A DNA stretch of 64,000 bases, taken from positions 1 through 64,000 of the forward strand of contig QANZ01021509.1 in assembly GCA_003254925.1 (NCBI GenBank), given 5' to 3'. Position 1 is the stretch's first letter. Each line of letters begins with the position of its first letter. The stretch is from Chamaecrista fasciculata (taxonomy: Eukaryota > Streptophyta > Magnoliopsida > Fabales > Fabaceae). The notes under the pieces were generated by a model. The model had not been told where the DNA came from, made no database searches, and saw only the letters and a list, made by a program, of their open reading frames with translations. Shown in pieces: positions 1 to 10,959 of this stretch. The position numbers were made by a program, and so were the translations under genes.

Positions 1-156
1 GTCTATGGGCATTATACTTTTGGGTGGAACAAGAAGAATAAATAATTCAGGAGAATATATAGTACTTCATAAAACCTAAGAAAGACGAAACAAATTAACA
101 GTTATGTTTTCAAAGACCAAAAGCCAAGACTACAATTTTTAAGGACCAAAACATAA
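1..156. other. Left-edge non-coding DNA
   Basis: A/T-rich sequence with 'aaggaccaaaac'-type phrases, typical of arms of plant fold-back elements. I see no coding potential, and the window edge prevents identifying the element. Confidence 0.4.
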
Positions 157-165
157 TTTAACTAA

Positions 166-1310
166 GGCCAAAGTCCCATTTTGGTCCCTCTGTTATGCTC
201 ATTGTTCCAAATAGGTCCCTCAGTTATTTTTCGTTCCATATTGGTCTCTCAGTTATTCAAAACTTGTCAAAGTTGGTCCCTCTAACGTTTTCCATCCATT
301 TTTCCGTTAAAAAAAGAGGAAAAATAAACTTTCATCCCCAAAAGTTTTATTTTTTTATATTAAAGTCCTTTTCTTTTTATAATAGGATCAAAACGTAAGA
401 AAATGAAGTAAATTAAAATTTTAAGTGAATTTGCCCCAAAACTCAAAATCTCCCTTCTCATCAACCACCCCTCTCTCTTTTACACACGACGTCGTTCTTC
501 CTGTCGACGGACACGCGCCGGCACCATCATCATCGGAACATTGTAACCGTCGACCAAGCTCACGTCGAAGAAATCCAACCCGCCGGATCCGTCCAAAGTG
601 AATTCTGCTAGCGTCGCCGGCGGCGTGGCTCCCCGGCTGGAGCATTCGAGCTTGCCAGTGACGCAGGAGAATTTTCCGGCGGAGTCTTGCGAGCACTGAG
701 TTCGGCCCCAAGAAGTCGGCACCGAGATTGTTTTAGACTCGCCGGTTTGAAGGAGAAATCCGGTGGAGGAAAGAGAAGCGATTCCGACGTTTGAGAGAAT
801 TCCCGGCCATACTCTGTACTCACATTTGTTCACCATTGTGAATGTCGTTGAAATCACTCCTGGGCTTTCTTCCGTTAATTTTAGTCTCCAGTAGTTGAAG
901 GATAGTGGAGGATGGATCATTATTTGATAGTGGTCTCTTTCTTATTTTAATTGAATCTATTTCAATTCGTTACCACTCCCTTTTGCGGCAAACTTCATAC
1001 TTTTGAAATATCTGTTGTAAATTGTAATTCAGGGGATGAAAATGTGTGTGTGTGAGAGAGAAATTTGCTTTATTTTCTTACGTTTTGATCCTATTATAAA
1101 AAGAAAAAGACCTTAATATAAGAAAATAGTACTTTTGGAGATGAAAGTTTATTTTTCCTCTTTTTTTAACAGAAAAATGGATGGAAAACGTTAGAGGGAC
1201 CAACTTTGACAAATTTTAGATAACTGAGGGACCAATATGGAACGGAAAATAATTGAGGGACCTATTTGGAACAATGAGCATAACAGAAGGACCAAAATAG
1301 GACTTTGGCC
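166..1310. mobile_element. Pack-MULE (non-autonomous Mutator-like element) carrying a thaumatin-like gene fragment
   Basis: Long terminal inverted repeats open with GGCCAAAGTCCCATTTTGGT and close with its complement. Arms of roughly 250 bp recur inverted at about 166-415 and 1070-1310. The flanks are tttaactaa (157-165) and tttatctaa (1311-1319), a 9-bp target duplication with one mismatch, the MULE hallmark. The interior is much richer in G/C than the surroundings and encodes a piece of a thaumatin-like protein on the minus strand. No transposase is present, so mobility would depend on an autonomous MULE elsewhere. Related elements sit at 2450-2961 and 55989-57191. Confidence 0.88.
510..842 (-). 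pseudogene. Captured fragment of a thaumatin-like protein (PR-5 family) gene
   Basis: On the minus strand an open frame of about 110 codons reads as the N-terminal half of a thaumatin-like protein. It has the start of the fold (FTMVNKCEYRVWPGIL), the STGF..Q.GES stretch, the SWGRTQC segment, then PPATLAEFTLDG and DFFDVSLVDGYNVPMM. Thaumatin-like proteins are secreted PR-5 family members of about 220-250 residues with eight disulfides. This piece has no convincing signal peptide and lacks the C-terminal half. It is also short of the usual D-C-G-S-G residues between the CVTG and LEC segments. Codons upstream (residues 1-26 of the frame) look non-homologous. It lies wholly inside the MULE arms, so I read it as transduplicated host sequence rather than a resident gene. 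The family call is secure from recognisable motifs; expression is unknown. Confidence 0.85.
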
Positions 1311-1319
1311 TTTATCTAA

Positions 1320-2250
1320 AAAGTTAGGAACCAATATAAAATTTTGATCAAATTTTGAATTATGGAGCAAGAAATAGTAAGGACATGGGTCTTGCCCTTA
1401 TATTTATTTCAGTCCTTCATGTTTTAAAAGATTCATATTGGTCATAAATGTTAGCAAAATATTTTATTTTCCCAAACTATTGAATGTGATCATATTTCTC
1501 TTGTTTCAAGTTCAAATGTGATGAGTTTAGAGCTATAAATTGCTTTCGAAAAGTACTTTCTCTATCCAGTTAAGACTGTCAACAAACGAGGTCAAATATG
1601 GTCCCGAAAGTAAGCCGCCTGTTTCACAGTCAACAAATGGAGTTGGTTACATATCCCTCGTTTCAAGTCTCGATATGACGAGTTCGGAGTTATGAGTTAT
1701 TCTTAACGAGTTTTTTTTTGCTCAATTGGGACCATTAGCAGATGTGATCAAATGGGGCTCGAAAGTGGGTTTGTAACCAATTTTTCATGATTTTTTACTT
1801 TTTGGTCCCAACCCCACTCATAGCTCTGAATTCGTCGCATTCAGAATTGAAACGAGAGATATATGACCAACTTTGAATGTTTGACCATGAAATGAGAAGC
1901 CCACTTATGGGACCCAATTTGACCTCATCTGTTGACGCCTTCAACTAGATAGATAAAATATTCTTCAAAAGCAACACGTAGATCTGGAATCGTCACATTC
2001 GAATTTAAAATGAGAGAAAATCATCACATTTAATAGTTTGGGACCAAAATAAAACATTATTTTGCCAATATTTAGGACCAATATGAATCTTTTGAAACAT
2101 AAAGTACCAAAATGAACATCGGAGCATACATTCAGGACCAAAATAACCCTTTGACCATCATAAAAGATGAGATAAAATATTCTTCAAAAGCAACACGTAG
2201 CTCTAGACTCGTCACATTCGAATTTAAAACGAGAAAAATTTACCACATTT
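1320..2250. repeat. Fold-back repeat plus partial direct copy of its right arm
   Basis: About 1395-1775 and 1775-2157 are inverted copies of each other; for example 'ttttaaaagattcatattgg' on the left returns complemented near 2085. The block from about 1936 to 2156 then recurs in direct orientation from about 2167, giving a second right arm. There is no open frame of note. A related fold-back sequence occurs at about 34920-35270. I could not fix exact ends or a target duplication. Confidence 0.6.
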
Positions 2251-2449
2251 AATAGTTTGGGACTGAAAACAAAAATTTTGCCAATATTTGAGACTAATAT
2301 AAATCTTTTGAAACATAAAGTACTAAAATGCACATCATACATAACATGCATTTAGAACCAAAATAACCCTTTTTTAGCCTCATAAAAAATGAGAGAAAAT
2401 CTTTGCTTGGTATGTACTATAGAACATAATATAATAATGGATTAATTTA

Positions 2450-2961
2450 GGCCAAAGTCCTATTTTGGTCCCCCAGTTATGCTCAGTGTTCCAAATTGGT
2501 CCTCCAGTTATTTTTCGTTCCATATTGGTCCCCCAGTTATGCAAAACTTGACAAAGTTGGTCCCTCTAATATGGAACGAAAAATAATTGGGGGACTAATT
2601 TGGAACACTGAGCATAACTGGGGGACCAAAATAGGACTTTGGCCTAAATTAATCCATTATTATATTATGTTCTATAGTACATACCAAGCAAAGATTTTCT
2701 CTCATTTTTTATGAGGCTAAAAAAGGGTTATTTTGGTTCTAAATGCATGTTATGTATGATGTGCATTTTAGTACTTTATGTTTCAAAAGATTTATATTAG
2801 TCTCAAATATTGGCAAAATTTTTGTTTTCAGTCCCAAACTATTAGAGGGACCAACTTTGTCAAGTTTTGCATAACTGGGGGACCAATATGGAACGAAAAA
2901 TAATTGGGGGACTAATTTGGAACACTGAGCATAACTGGGGGACCAAAATAGGACTTTGACC
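2450..2961. mobile_element. MULE whose interior is an inverted copy of its own left flank
   Basis: The element begins GGCCAAAGTCCTATTTTGGT and ends with the matching inverted repeat. It is flanked by perfect 9-bp duplications attaattta (2441-2449 and 2962-2970). Inside, 2569-2644 is an inverted outer terminal repeat, and 2645-2843 is the reverse complement of the host DNA directly left of the element (2251-2449). The palindrome 2251-2843 is centred at 2547. The right terminal repeat resumes at 2844. Terminal-repeat sequence is shared with the element at 166-1310. No coding capacity. Confidence 0.85.
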
Positions 2962-2970
2962 ATTAATTTA

Positions 2971-4105
2971 AAAATCACGCAGAGGAAAAGAAATCAATAT
3001 TTTACCCTAGTCTTTCTGTTTTTCTTTGGATGAACTTCTAGGCATAAAATACATATCAATTCAACTTAACAAGTGTCGTACAAATGAACTGTTTTATTTT
3101 TTTAACTGCAATGTAGATACGTTCCCCTTAAGCAATGATATTACTTAAACAATATCTCTACAAAATATGAGTTTCCTATAAAATATGGATGCTGATACGG
3201 ACACGACAAATGATACAGACACGCTAGATTCTTAAAATTATATGACACGACACGACATATATTTAAATATATAAATAATTAAAAATCAATAAATTTTGAT
3301 GAAAATTTTAAAAATTACAATATATATTCATAATATATGTTATATTATTTCCTATTGTTTGTCATAATAAAGTCACAAAAAATAATTTTATAATCTGAAA
3401 TTTATGAATATGTGTCGTATGGGTGTCGAACGTGTGTCAGATATGGACACGTGTTTAACACAGTAACTCGATATTAAAATAAAGTGTCCATACTTCATAG
3501 TAAGTTTCAAGAGTTTGAATTTGTAAAACTATCATGTGATGACTTTGGCAAAAACATGGTATGAGTTAGAATCTAAAGTTATACCAAATTTTTAGATTGA
3601 ATGGATAAATAATGTGGATATTATCAATACTATATTACAAGATTTTGGGGTTTTCTAGATATAATTATCCTAAATCATATAATATATTAATAGGTTTTTC
3701 ATATAAAATAATAAATAAAATAAGAAATAGGAAAGTTAATTGAGGAAGTCAAATAAACTTTCAAATCTTCACTATATATTTTTTAAATTTTATATATAAA
3801 AATTTAAAATTTGAGTGAAATATTATTAAATAAATTGAGTAACTTATTACAAAGTACTTATCATTATTTTTTTAAAAAATAAAATATCAAAATAAGATTT
3901 TAATTTCCAGAATATTTTATATTTTTAAAATAATATTTGCTTGACACGCCAAGTCGTGAATGTATTAAGTTGTTGTGTTTGTAATTTTTTTTTTAAAATT
4001 TTTGCTATACTTTATCTTACAAAATATTTTAGAGAATCCAAAGTGGTTAGATATACAAGATGCTGCCAACTCGAACTATATGTAACATTTTTTCAGATTT
4101 CTAGG
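2971..4105. other. A/T-rich intergenic DNA with a possible MITE remnant
   Basis: No gene seen. About 3188-3475 holds 'gatacggacacgacaaatga' and, inverted near the other end, 'gtgtcagatatggacacgtg'. This GTGTC/GACAC-rich pattern resembles small DNA transposon ends, but I found no target duplication. The remainder is A/T-rich low-complexity sequence. Confidence 0.35.
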
Positions 4106-4856
4106 AATATTAATTGAGTAAAATAACTTTCCGGTCCCTGATTTATGCACTCGCTGACAGATAGGTCCCTGAATTTTACCCATTGTACTAGCCGGTCCCC
4201 GAATTTTGCAAACGCTGCACTAATTGGTCCCTCCGTCGTATTGGCGTCACAAAAATGCTGATGTGGCCATAACGGACGCTGATGTGTCCCGTTATGTGCT
4301 GACGTGTCCCGTTATCGCCACGTCAGATCCCGTTATGTTGAAAAAAAAAAAAATTTGTGCCACATAGATAAATAGAGACACATCAGCATTGTTGTAGTGT
4401 ATTTTCCGGTCCCTTCTTCATCATCCTATACACAAAAAAAACTCTTCTTCATCTTCCAACCTGACGCCGCCGCCCACCACCCATTTCCTATACACCAAAA
4501 AAAATTCTTCTTCATCTTGCGGCTTCTGCAAAACCCACTCTCGGCTTCATTCACCGACGACTTCATCGTTTCGGTTTCGCGGCTTCACTGACCCACTCTT
4601 CATTGTGACTTTTGCAAATCGCCACCACATTTCTCAAATCGCAAATCGGCTCGAATCGATGATGTTCTTCGATGAAGATGATGAAATTGATGATGATGTT
4701 CTTCGATTGCTGTGATTTCGATTCGATTCCGTAAACGATTTGGACTAGCGCTGAAACCTATCACACGCTATTTGGGTTTGCTATCGGTGAAATCTTATCA
4801 GATCCTTCTCCTTCACTTCGATAAGGAGAGGAAGAAATTAACATAGTGTGGATGAA

Positions 4857-4940
4857 TCTAACAGGGAAGAATTTGGCGATGATGCGAAGGATCTTGCGGC
4901 CATGCTTGTCTCTTGCTTTGATCTTGAAAACCTCCAATTT
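4857..4940 (-). pseudogene. Probable captured exon of a SEC14/CRAL-TRIO (GDAP2-like) gene
   Basis: The minus strand inside the MULE reads EVFKIKARDKHGRKILRI followed by IAKFFPVR. I recognise this as resembling the strand that opens the lipid-binding CRAL-TRIO region of plant SEC14-like/GDAP2-type proteins (K..D..GRKILRI.GK.FPAR). Only about 30 residues are convincing; on both sides the frame becomes low-complexity or non-homologous, as expected for a captured exon. Recognition is by eye and the fragment is short. Confidence 0.5.
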
Positions 4941-5039
4941 GTGGAGTAAGTAGTTGTTCGAATGGAGGAGAGAGAGAGAGAGTGAAGATGATGATTTAGG
5001 GACCCATGGACTAAATTGCAAGAGAGTGGTTTTTTCTAG

Positions 5040-5460
5040 GGGTTTAAGGTTTAGGATTTAGGGGTTAGGGTTTTAGGGTTTAGGATTTTAAGGTTTAGGA
5101 TTTTAGTGTTTGGGGTTTGGGTTTTAAGGTTTAGAATTTCAGTGTTTAGGGTTTAGGGATTAGAGTTTAAGTTTTAGGGTTTTTAATACTTTTAAGGACT
5201 AAATTGGAATGTTTGGAAGAGTTTTGAATCATTTTAAAATTTTATTTTGAGGATTTGGGACTAAAATGAATGAAGATGATGAAAAAGAGGAAGAATTGAG
5301 AATAATGAGATAAGAATGGGTAAGAGACCTAATTGCTCAAATTAAATATTTTTAGGATTTAGGTTTTTGGGGTTTAGAATTTTAGGGTTTAGGGTTTAGG
5401 ATTTAGGGTTTAGAATTTGGGGTTTAGGTTTTAGGGTTTAGAGTTTGGGGTTTGGGGTGT
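5040..5460. repeat. Degenerate telomere-like TTTAGGG repeats (interstitial)
   Basis: Repeated ggtttagggttt / tttaggattt / gggttttagggttta units match the plant telomere heptamer (TTTAGGG)n in degenerate form, in two runs (about 5040-5185 and 5350-5475), with shorter traces at about 5600-5640 and 5765-5805. They lie inside the MULE at 4116-6245 and so are carried with it; this is not a chromosome end. Confidence 0.75.
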
Positions 5461-5960
5461 ATGTTTTAGGGTTTTTATTACTTTTAAGGACTAAATTGGA
5501 ATGTTTGGAAGAGTTTTTGGACACTTTACAATTTTATTTTGAGGATTTGGGACTAAAATGAAAGAAGATGATGAAAAATAGGGGGAATTGAAAATAAAGG
5601 GGTTTAGAGTTTGGGGTTTAGGGTTTAAGTTTTAGTGTTTTTGATACTTTTGAGGACTAAATTGAAATGTTTGGAAAAGTTTTGAGACACTTAAAAATTT
5701 TATTTTGAGGATTTGAGACTAAAATGAAAGAAGATGATGAAAAATAGGGGGAATTGAAAATAAAGCGGTTTAGAGTTTGGGGTTTAGGGTTTAAGTTTTA
5801 GTGTTTTTGATACTTTTGAGGACTAAATTGAAATGTTTGGAAGAGTTTTGAGACACTTAACAATTTTATTTTGAGGATTTGGGACTAAAATGATTGAAAA
5901 TGATGAAAAAGAGGGGGAATTGAGAATAATGGAATAAAAATGGGTCAGGGACCTATAAGT
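5187..5960. repeat. Tandem repeat block inside MULE (four copies of a ~130-bp core)
   Basis: A core starting 'cttttaaggactaaattgg' and running through 'ttttattttgaggatttggg' to 'gatgatgaaaaa' occurs four times, beginning near 5187, 5483, 5650 and 5814. The copies are separated by telomere-like spacers. Copies three and four are most alike, pointing to recent local duplication. Confidence 0.7.
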
Positions 5961-6284
5961 ACAATGAGGAAATGCTGATGTGTCACTATTTTATGACGTG
6001 GCGGCTTTTTTTTTTTAAAAAAATATAACGGGTGATGACGTGGCCATAACGGGACACGTCAGCGCATAACGGGACACATCAGCGTGCGTTATGGCCACGT
6101 CAGCATTTTTGTAACGTCAATATGACGGAGGGACCAATTAGTGCAGCGTTTGCAAAATTCGGGGACCGGCTAATACAATGGGTAAAATTCAGGGACCTAT
6201 CTGTCAACGAGTGCATAAATCAGGGACCGGAAAGTTATTTTACTCAATATTAATTTGACCAATGAGGGGGACCAAAGGTGCAAT

Positions 6285-7218
6285 TAGGGATGGCACCCGC
6301 GCGGGGCGGGGACGGGGACAGGGAGTGAGGTACTCCTTGTCCCCATCCCCGCCAACTAAACCTCTCCCCGTCCCCCCCCCCCGATCCCCGTTGTGGGAAA
6401 TTTTTTCTCCCCATCCTCGTTCCTCGCGATCCCCGCGGTCTCCGCGGGGATCCCCACAATTTTTTTTTTTTAAAAAAAAGGACCAAAACGCAGCTTGCAC
6501 AAAAGAGGGTGGACCAAAACATAGATTGTACAAAAAAAAAAGGAGGACAAGAAATACAATTTTCACAAAACAATCATTCTCTTCCTCAGGACGAAAATCA
6601 TCATTTTTGGCAGCATTTCAGGTCCCAAAAATACTGAACAACATCTACTCATCATGAGGAAGAGATTCATGGTCTCAGATAATGATCTATCATTAAAAAA
6701 AAGAGAAGAAAGGAATTAACGACGAACTTTCGAACTGAAAAGAAGACGACGGAAGGTGATGGGAGACGACGGAAGACGACCACCGGTGTCGTCTGACCGA
6801 CGAGCAACAGCGGCGGTGTTGTGCGTATGCGTCTGTGACTCGTGGTTTTTTTATTGTGAAATGTTGAATGCATTTCTGTTGTGTGTATGCGACTAGGTTA
6901 GAAATCAATTGAGTGTAAATGGGATTAATGGTATAGTAATCTAAGGGGCAAAAATTAATCATCAAATTTAAATCTAACGGCCAGAAATTATCTATGTAAT
7001 TATAATAATATAAAAAATATATATATTTATATATATAATTTGGGGACGGGGACCCCGCGGGGCGGGGGACATACTCCCCGTCCCCGTCCCCGAACTCTTT
7101 TCGAGGTCAAATTTCACCCCGTCCTCGACCCCACGGGGAATTTTTCCCCGCATCTGGGGATCCCCACGGGACAATCCCCACGAAGATCCCCATTGATGGG
7201 GATTTTTTGCCATCCCTA
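6285..7218. mobile_element. hAT-type MITE with G/C-rich subterminal repeats
   Basis: The ends are TAGGGATGGCA and its exact complement TGCCATCCCTA, flanked by perfect 8-bp duplications ggtgcaat (6277-6284 and 7219-7226). An 8-bp duplication with TAGGG-type ends is diagnostic of hAT. Subterminal tracts of ggggacgggg/ccccgtcccc occur at both ends and raise local G/C sharply. Pro/Gly-rich open frames across these tracts are compositional artefacts. No transposase is present. Confidence 0.88.
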
Positions 7219-7226
7219 GGTGCAAT

Positions 7227-9256
7227 ACAGAAGCAAGAAGCAAGAAATCGGGAGCATTTAATTAATTAATTTAGTTTGGTTTTGTCTTGTGAATTCCAAT
7301 AATGATGCATGTACTTTATTTCAAGTAATTCCTAATTTTCTTTTTATTTTTTTTAAAATAAAGTCCTAATTTATAGTAGTCCAGCTTTGTGGTGAGATTT
7401 TCTATTGTTCATTAATGGGATAAAAATAAAAAGGCATTTCATTAAATTTTACAAGCTAAGTTTGATTAACATTTACCATACTACTTTCAAAATTTAAGGT
7501 TTTTTTTTCGGAAAATAAGCNTTTTAGTAAATAAGAAAATTTCTTCTGAAATTTACAGTGCAATTTAATTAAACTGTAAAATTAAATTAAATAGTTTTTG
7601 TAGAAAGTTAACTAAATATCTAAATATTTATAATAATGTTATTAAATATTTGATACTGTACCAAATAAATATATATTGAAATATAATTATTGTTTGTTTC
7701 TTGTATATATGACACTATTTCTAGTTTGCATATTGGTATAATATATGTGCATGTTTTGAATTTGAAATTTATTGTGTAAGTAAGTATACAATCTTGTTAC
7801 ATAAGCTGAGGTTGATAATGTGATCGATTCTATATGAAAGTGATGAGAAATTTTGGCCCAGGGCCTCTTATGAGAAATTTTTAGATTGGACATACTTCTT
7901 GGAAGATAATAATGAATTACAAGGCGATATTTTATGATTAACCTCCAACACTTGAGTTAATAAAGTGTTTTGAGGGAGTAGAATACTCAGAACTAGAGAA
8001 CATATATAAGTGAACGTACCTTGGTTTAGTGGGGGATACATTTATATGACTGTATCATAAATCTATGGATAGTCTCCTAAATTTACGTTAGGAGAATTCT
8101 CTTAATATTATGATTAATAAATTGTAGAATTCTCTTGATATTATGATTAATAAATTATAGAATTATGAGATCTTTTGGAGTTATGCTCGAAATTTTAGTT
8201 TCTGAGTTTCTGAGATGTCATCCTTCAAAGACCAGGCGCAAGCCAAGTCAATGAGGAAAGATACAATTAGGCTATGGGCGGCACCACACCTAGAAATTTT
8301 GTCTTTTACCAATGAGAGGACACCCTTTACTCACTTGGTGTTAGACGAGAGTGTCCTCTAGGTGGAGGGCGCCCAATGAGAAGTTGTCTTATGCTACACA
8401 AAAGGAGGGCGCTCGAGGTCAAGTGTCGGTCGTCAGGGCGATAGCCAAATGATCCATTATCAAAAAAAAGAAAGTTGAGATGAGTGTGTGGATTATTAGT
8501 TCATATTATTCATGTAGAAGTATTAAAATTGTTGTACTTAAGATTATATTTATTATAGTTTTGTTCATATTAGTTATGTTATTATTATTATATTTGTTGG
8601 CGTTTGTGATAACCCTTTTTCTCATATAGCGGCGTTCTACTCTACAACTAAAATAGGTTAGTCACTTATTGAGTTTCAACTCATTCTCGCTTTTTATATT
8701 TTTAAACAGGTGCATGTCAAACGTTTACATCAACTCTAAGAGAGAGCTAGTCAGAAGATCACACCTAAGAATGATCAAAATATCCATACCCGTGGGTACC
8801 CGTAAATTTTATCCGTTGGGTCTGAGTCTGGGTCCGGATAAAAAATAAATGAGTCCAGGTATGGGGATTTACCCATTTAAAATTTTGAGTATGGGTCCGG
8901 GTTGGGGTCCGGGGATAGGGGTACCCACCCTGGACCCTACCCGCTACAATATTATATTCTTTTTTTTTTTTTANCCACCATATATATATAATTCTTTTTT
9001 ATTTTAAATATATATAAAATTATTATTTGTAACTTCTACTTTTAAGTAACCCTTTTGTTTTGTATTTCATCAAACAAATTAAAATAAAATAAAATTACTT
9101 TAATTAACTTATATTTATATTTTTTTAAAAAATAATTTATTTAAATTTTTCCGGGTCCAGGTATTCGACTACCCAAAGAGTATGGGAATGAGGATGATAA
9201 TTTTTTACGGGTCCGGATCTAGGGATCAAGGTATCCTACCCATGTGTGCATGATGT
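7227..9256. other. Non-coding A/T-rich DNA with a possible hAT-like MITE at about 8780-9240
   Basis: No supported gene; single ambiguous bases occur at 7521 and 8974. About 8216-8470 is a less A/T-rich patch that may be a decayed retroelement, not recognised. At about 8780-9240 inverted tracts 'tacccgtgggtacccg' and 'ccgggtccagg'/'acgggtccggat' bracket an A/T core, resembling hAT MITEs of the 'ATACCCG' type. I could not find a target duplication. Confidence 0.4.
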
Positions 9257-9265
9257 TATTTTATT

Positions 9266-10860
9266 GGTTTTTTTATTTATATAATACAAAAAAAAGATTT
9301 TAATTACAAAAAAAAATTATTACGCATATGGGTGCCATGTGGCACCCGTTTGTTTTCAATTTTTTTTAAAAAAAACATAAAGAAATCACAAGTCAAATTG
9401 TGATCTATGATTGTCATGTCAGTCATAAATCGCAGTTTGACCTGCGATTTGCATTAATTGCAAAACCACAGGTCAAACTGCGATTTGCATTAATTGGCGA
9501 CATTAATTGACGATTTGCATTAATTGACAATTTGCATTAATTGATTTGTATAATTAATTTCATGCAAAACATTCCACAAAAAGAGATGTATTTTTACCAT
9601 AAATACAAAACACTAAAAGTTTTTACTATAAATTGATTTGTATAATTAATTGCATGCAAAATACTAAAGGTTTTACCATAAATTATTTTGAGATGAAATT
9701 GACAATTGATATAAATTTGAGATGAAATTAATATTTTTACCAAAAATAATTTTTTACCTTAACTTATTGAATCTCTCACTTCTTCTTTTTTGTCGCATTT
9801 TGGTTCTTATTAAACACATTAATAACAAACATATGTATTTTTTCATCAATTTTTTTTAAAGAGAACTGAATAAATTTAACATATATATTGTAGAGATATC
9901 GTAAATATATAATTTGAAATTATATATGTTAAATTTGAAATGATATATTTACACTATGTTAACATATATATTATTTACGGTATCTCTACAATATATATGT
10001 TAAATTTTCAAATTTAGAAGACATAACATTATATATATATTTATGTATAAAAATTATAAAAAAAAATATTATATAATTTAAAACTTATAAATATATATTG
10101 TAGAGATATCGTACAAGTGTCCCAATTAGTTTCATTAATTCTCACTAATGATGCAAAATTTTGATTGCTTACAGAAAATAATGTGCAATGTAATTTTTTT
10201 TAACTATTTCTTATTAAATTGTTTTAAATTTTTAAAATTTTAAAATAAGTGTTGTATATCTTTTCTATAACTATATATACATAAATCTCTGCAAATATAA
10301 CATTCACTAAAACTATGAATTTTTATTTTTATACATACGTTTTGTAGTAATTAAGATAAATTTATTCAGGTCTCTTTAAAAAAAATTGATGAAAAAATAC
10401 ATATGTTTGCTATTAATGTGTTTAATAATAACCAAAAAGTGACAAAAAAGAAGAAGTAAGAGATTCAATCAGTCAAGGTAAAAATTATTTATGATAAAAA
10501 TATTAATTTCATCTCAAATTTATATCAATTGTCAATTTCATCTCAAAATTATTTATAGTAAAAACCTTTAGTGTTTTTCATGCAATTAATTATACAAATC
10601 AATTTATAGTAAAAACCTTTAGTGTTTTGTATTTATAGTAAAAATACATCTCTTTTTGTGGAATGTTTTACATGCAATTAATTATACAAATCAATTAATG
10701 CAAATTGCCAATTAATACAAATCGCAGGTCAAATTGCGATTTCTTTATTTTATTTTTTTAAAAATTAAAAATAAACGGGTGCCACGTGGCACCCATATGC
10801 GGAATAATTTTTTTTTGGGTGATTCAAAATTTTTTTTTGTATTATATAAATAAAAAAAAC
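9266..10860. mobile_element. Non-autonomous MULE with very long inverted arms (fold-back)
   Basis: The ends are GGTTTTTTTATTTATATAAT and its near-perfect complement, with perfect 9-bp duplications tattttatt at 9257-9265 and 10861-10869. The arms run about 500-600 bp each: GGGTGCCA[CT]GTGGCACCC near each end, then 'gatgaaattgacaattgata' (left) matched by its complement on the right. A roughly 450-bp A/T core separates them. The subterminal palindrome is shared with the element in psiGST2 exon 1 (41237-42011). No coding sequence. Confidence 0.87.
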
Positions 10861-10959
10861 TATTTTATTTGTAGTCTTTTATATTAATTCTAATATGTTA
10901 GCTCCACTAATCTTACGGAAGGAATTTTTGAAAAACTTTTGCTTATTTTGTATGGTACA

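Larger units (their letters stand above)
4116..6245. mobile_element. Large non-autonomous MULE (Pack-MULE) with telomere-like and tandem repeats inside
   Basis: Terminal inverted repeats start GAGTAAAATAACTTTCCGGT and end in the complementary ACCGGAAAGTTATTTTACTC. They are flanked by perfect 10-bp duplications aatattaatt (4106-4115 and 6246-6255). The arms, rich in 'aacgggacac' and 'acgtcagc', extend about 230-260 bp. The interior combines a G/C-richer segment (about 4395-5020) that looks captured from a host gene with a long TTTAGGG-like and tandemly repeated stretch. No transposase is encoded. Confidence 0.86.

Noticed and set aside
5040-5475. True telomere or chromosome end
   Set aside because: Repeats are degenerate, discontinuous and enclosed within a MULE with a 10-bp target duplication.
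6240-6657. Pro/Arg-rich open frames near 6.3-6.6 kb
   Set aside because: They read the ccccgtcccc tracts of a hAT MITE and appear on both strands at once.
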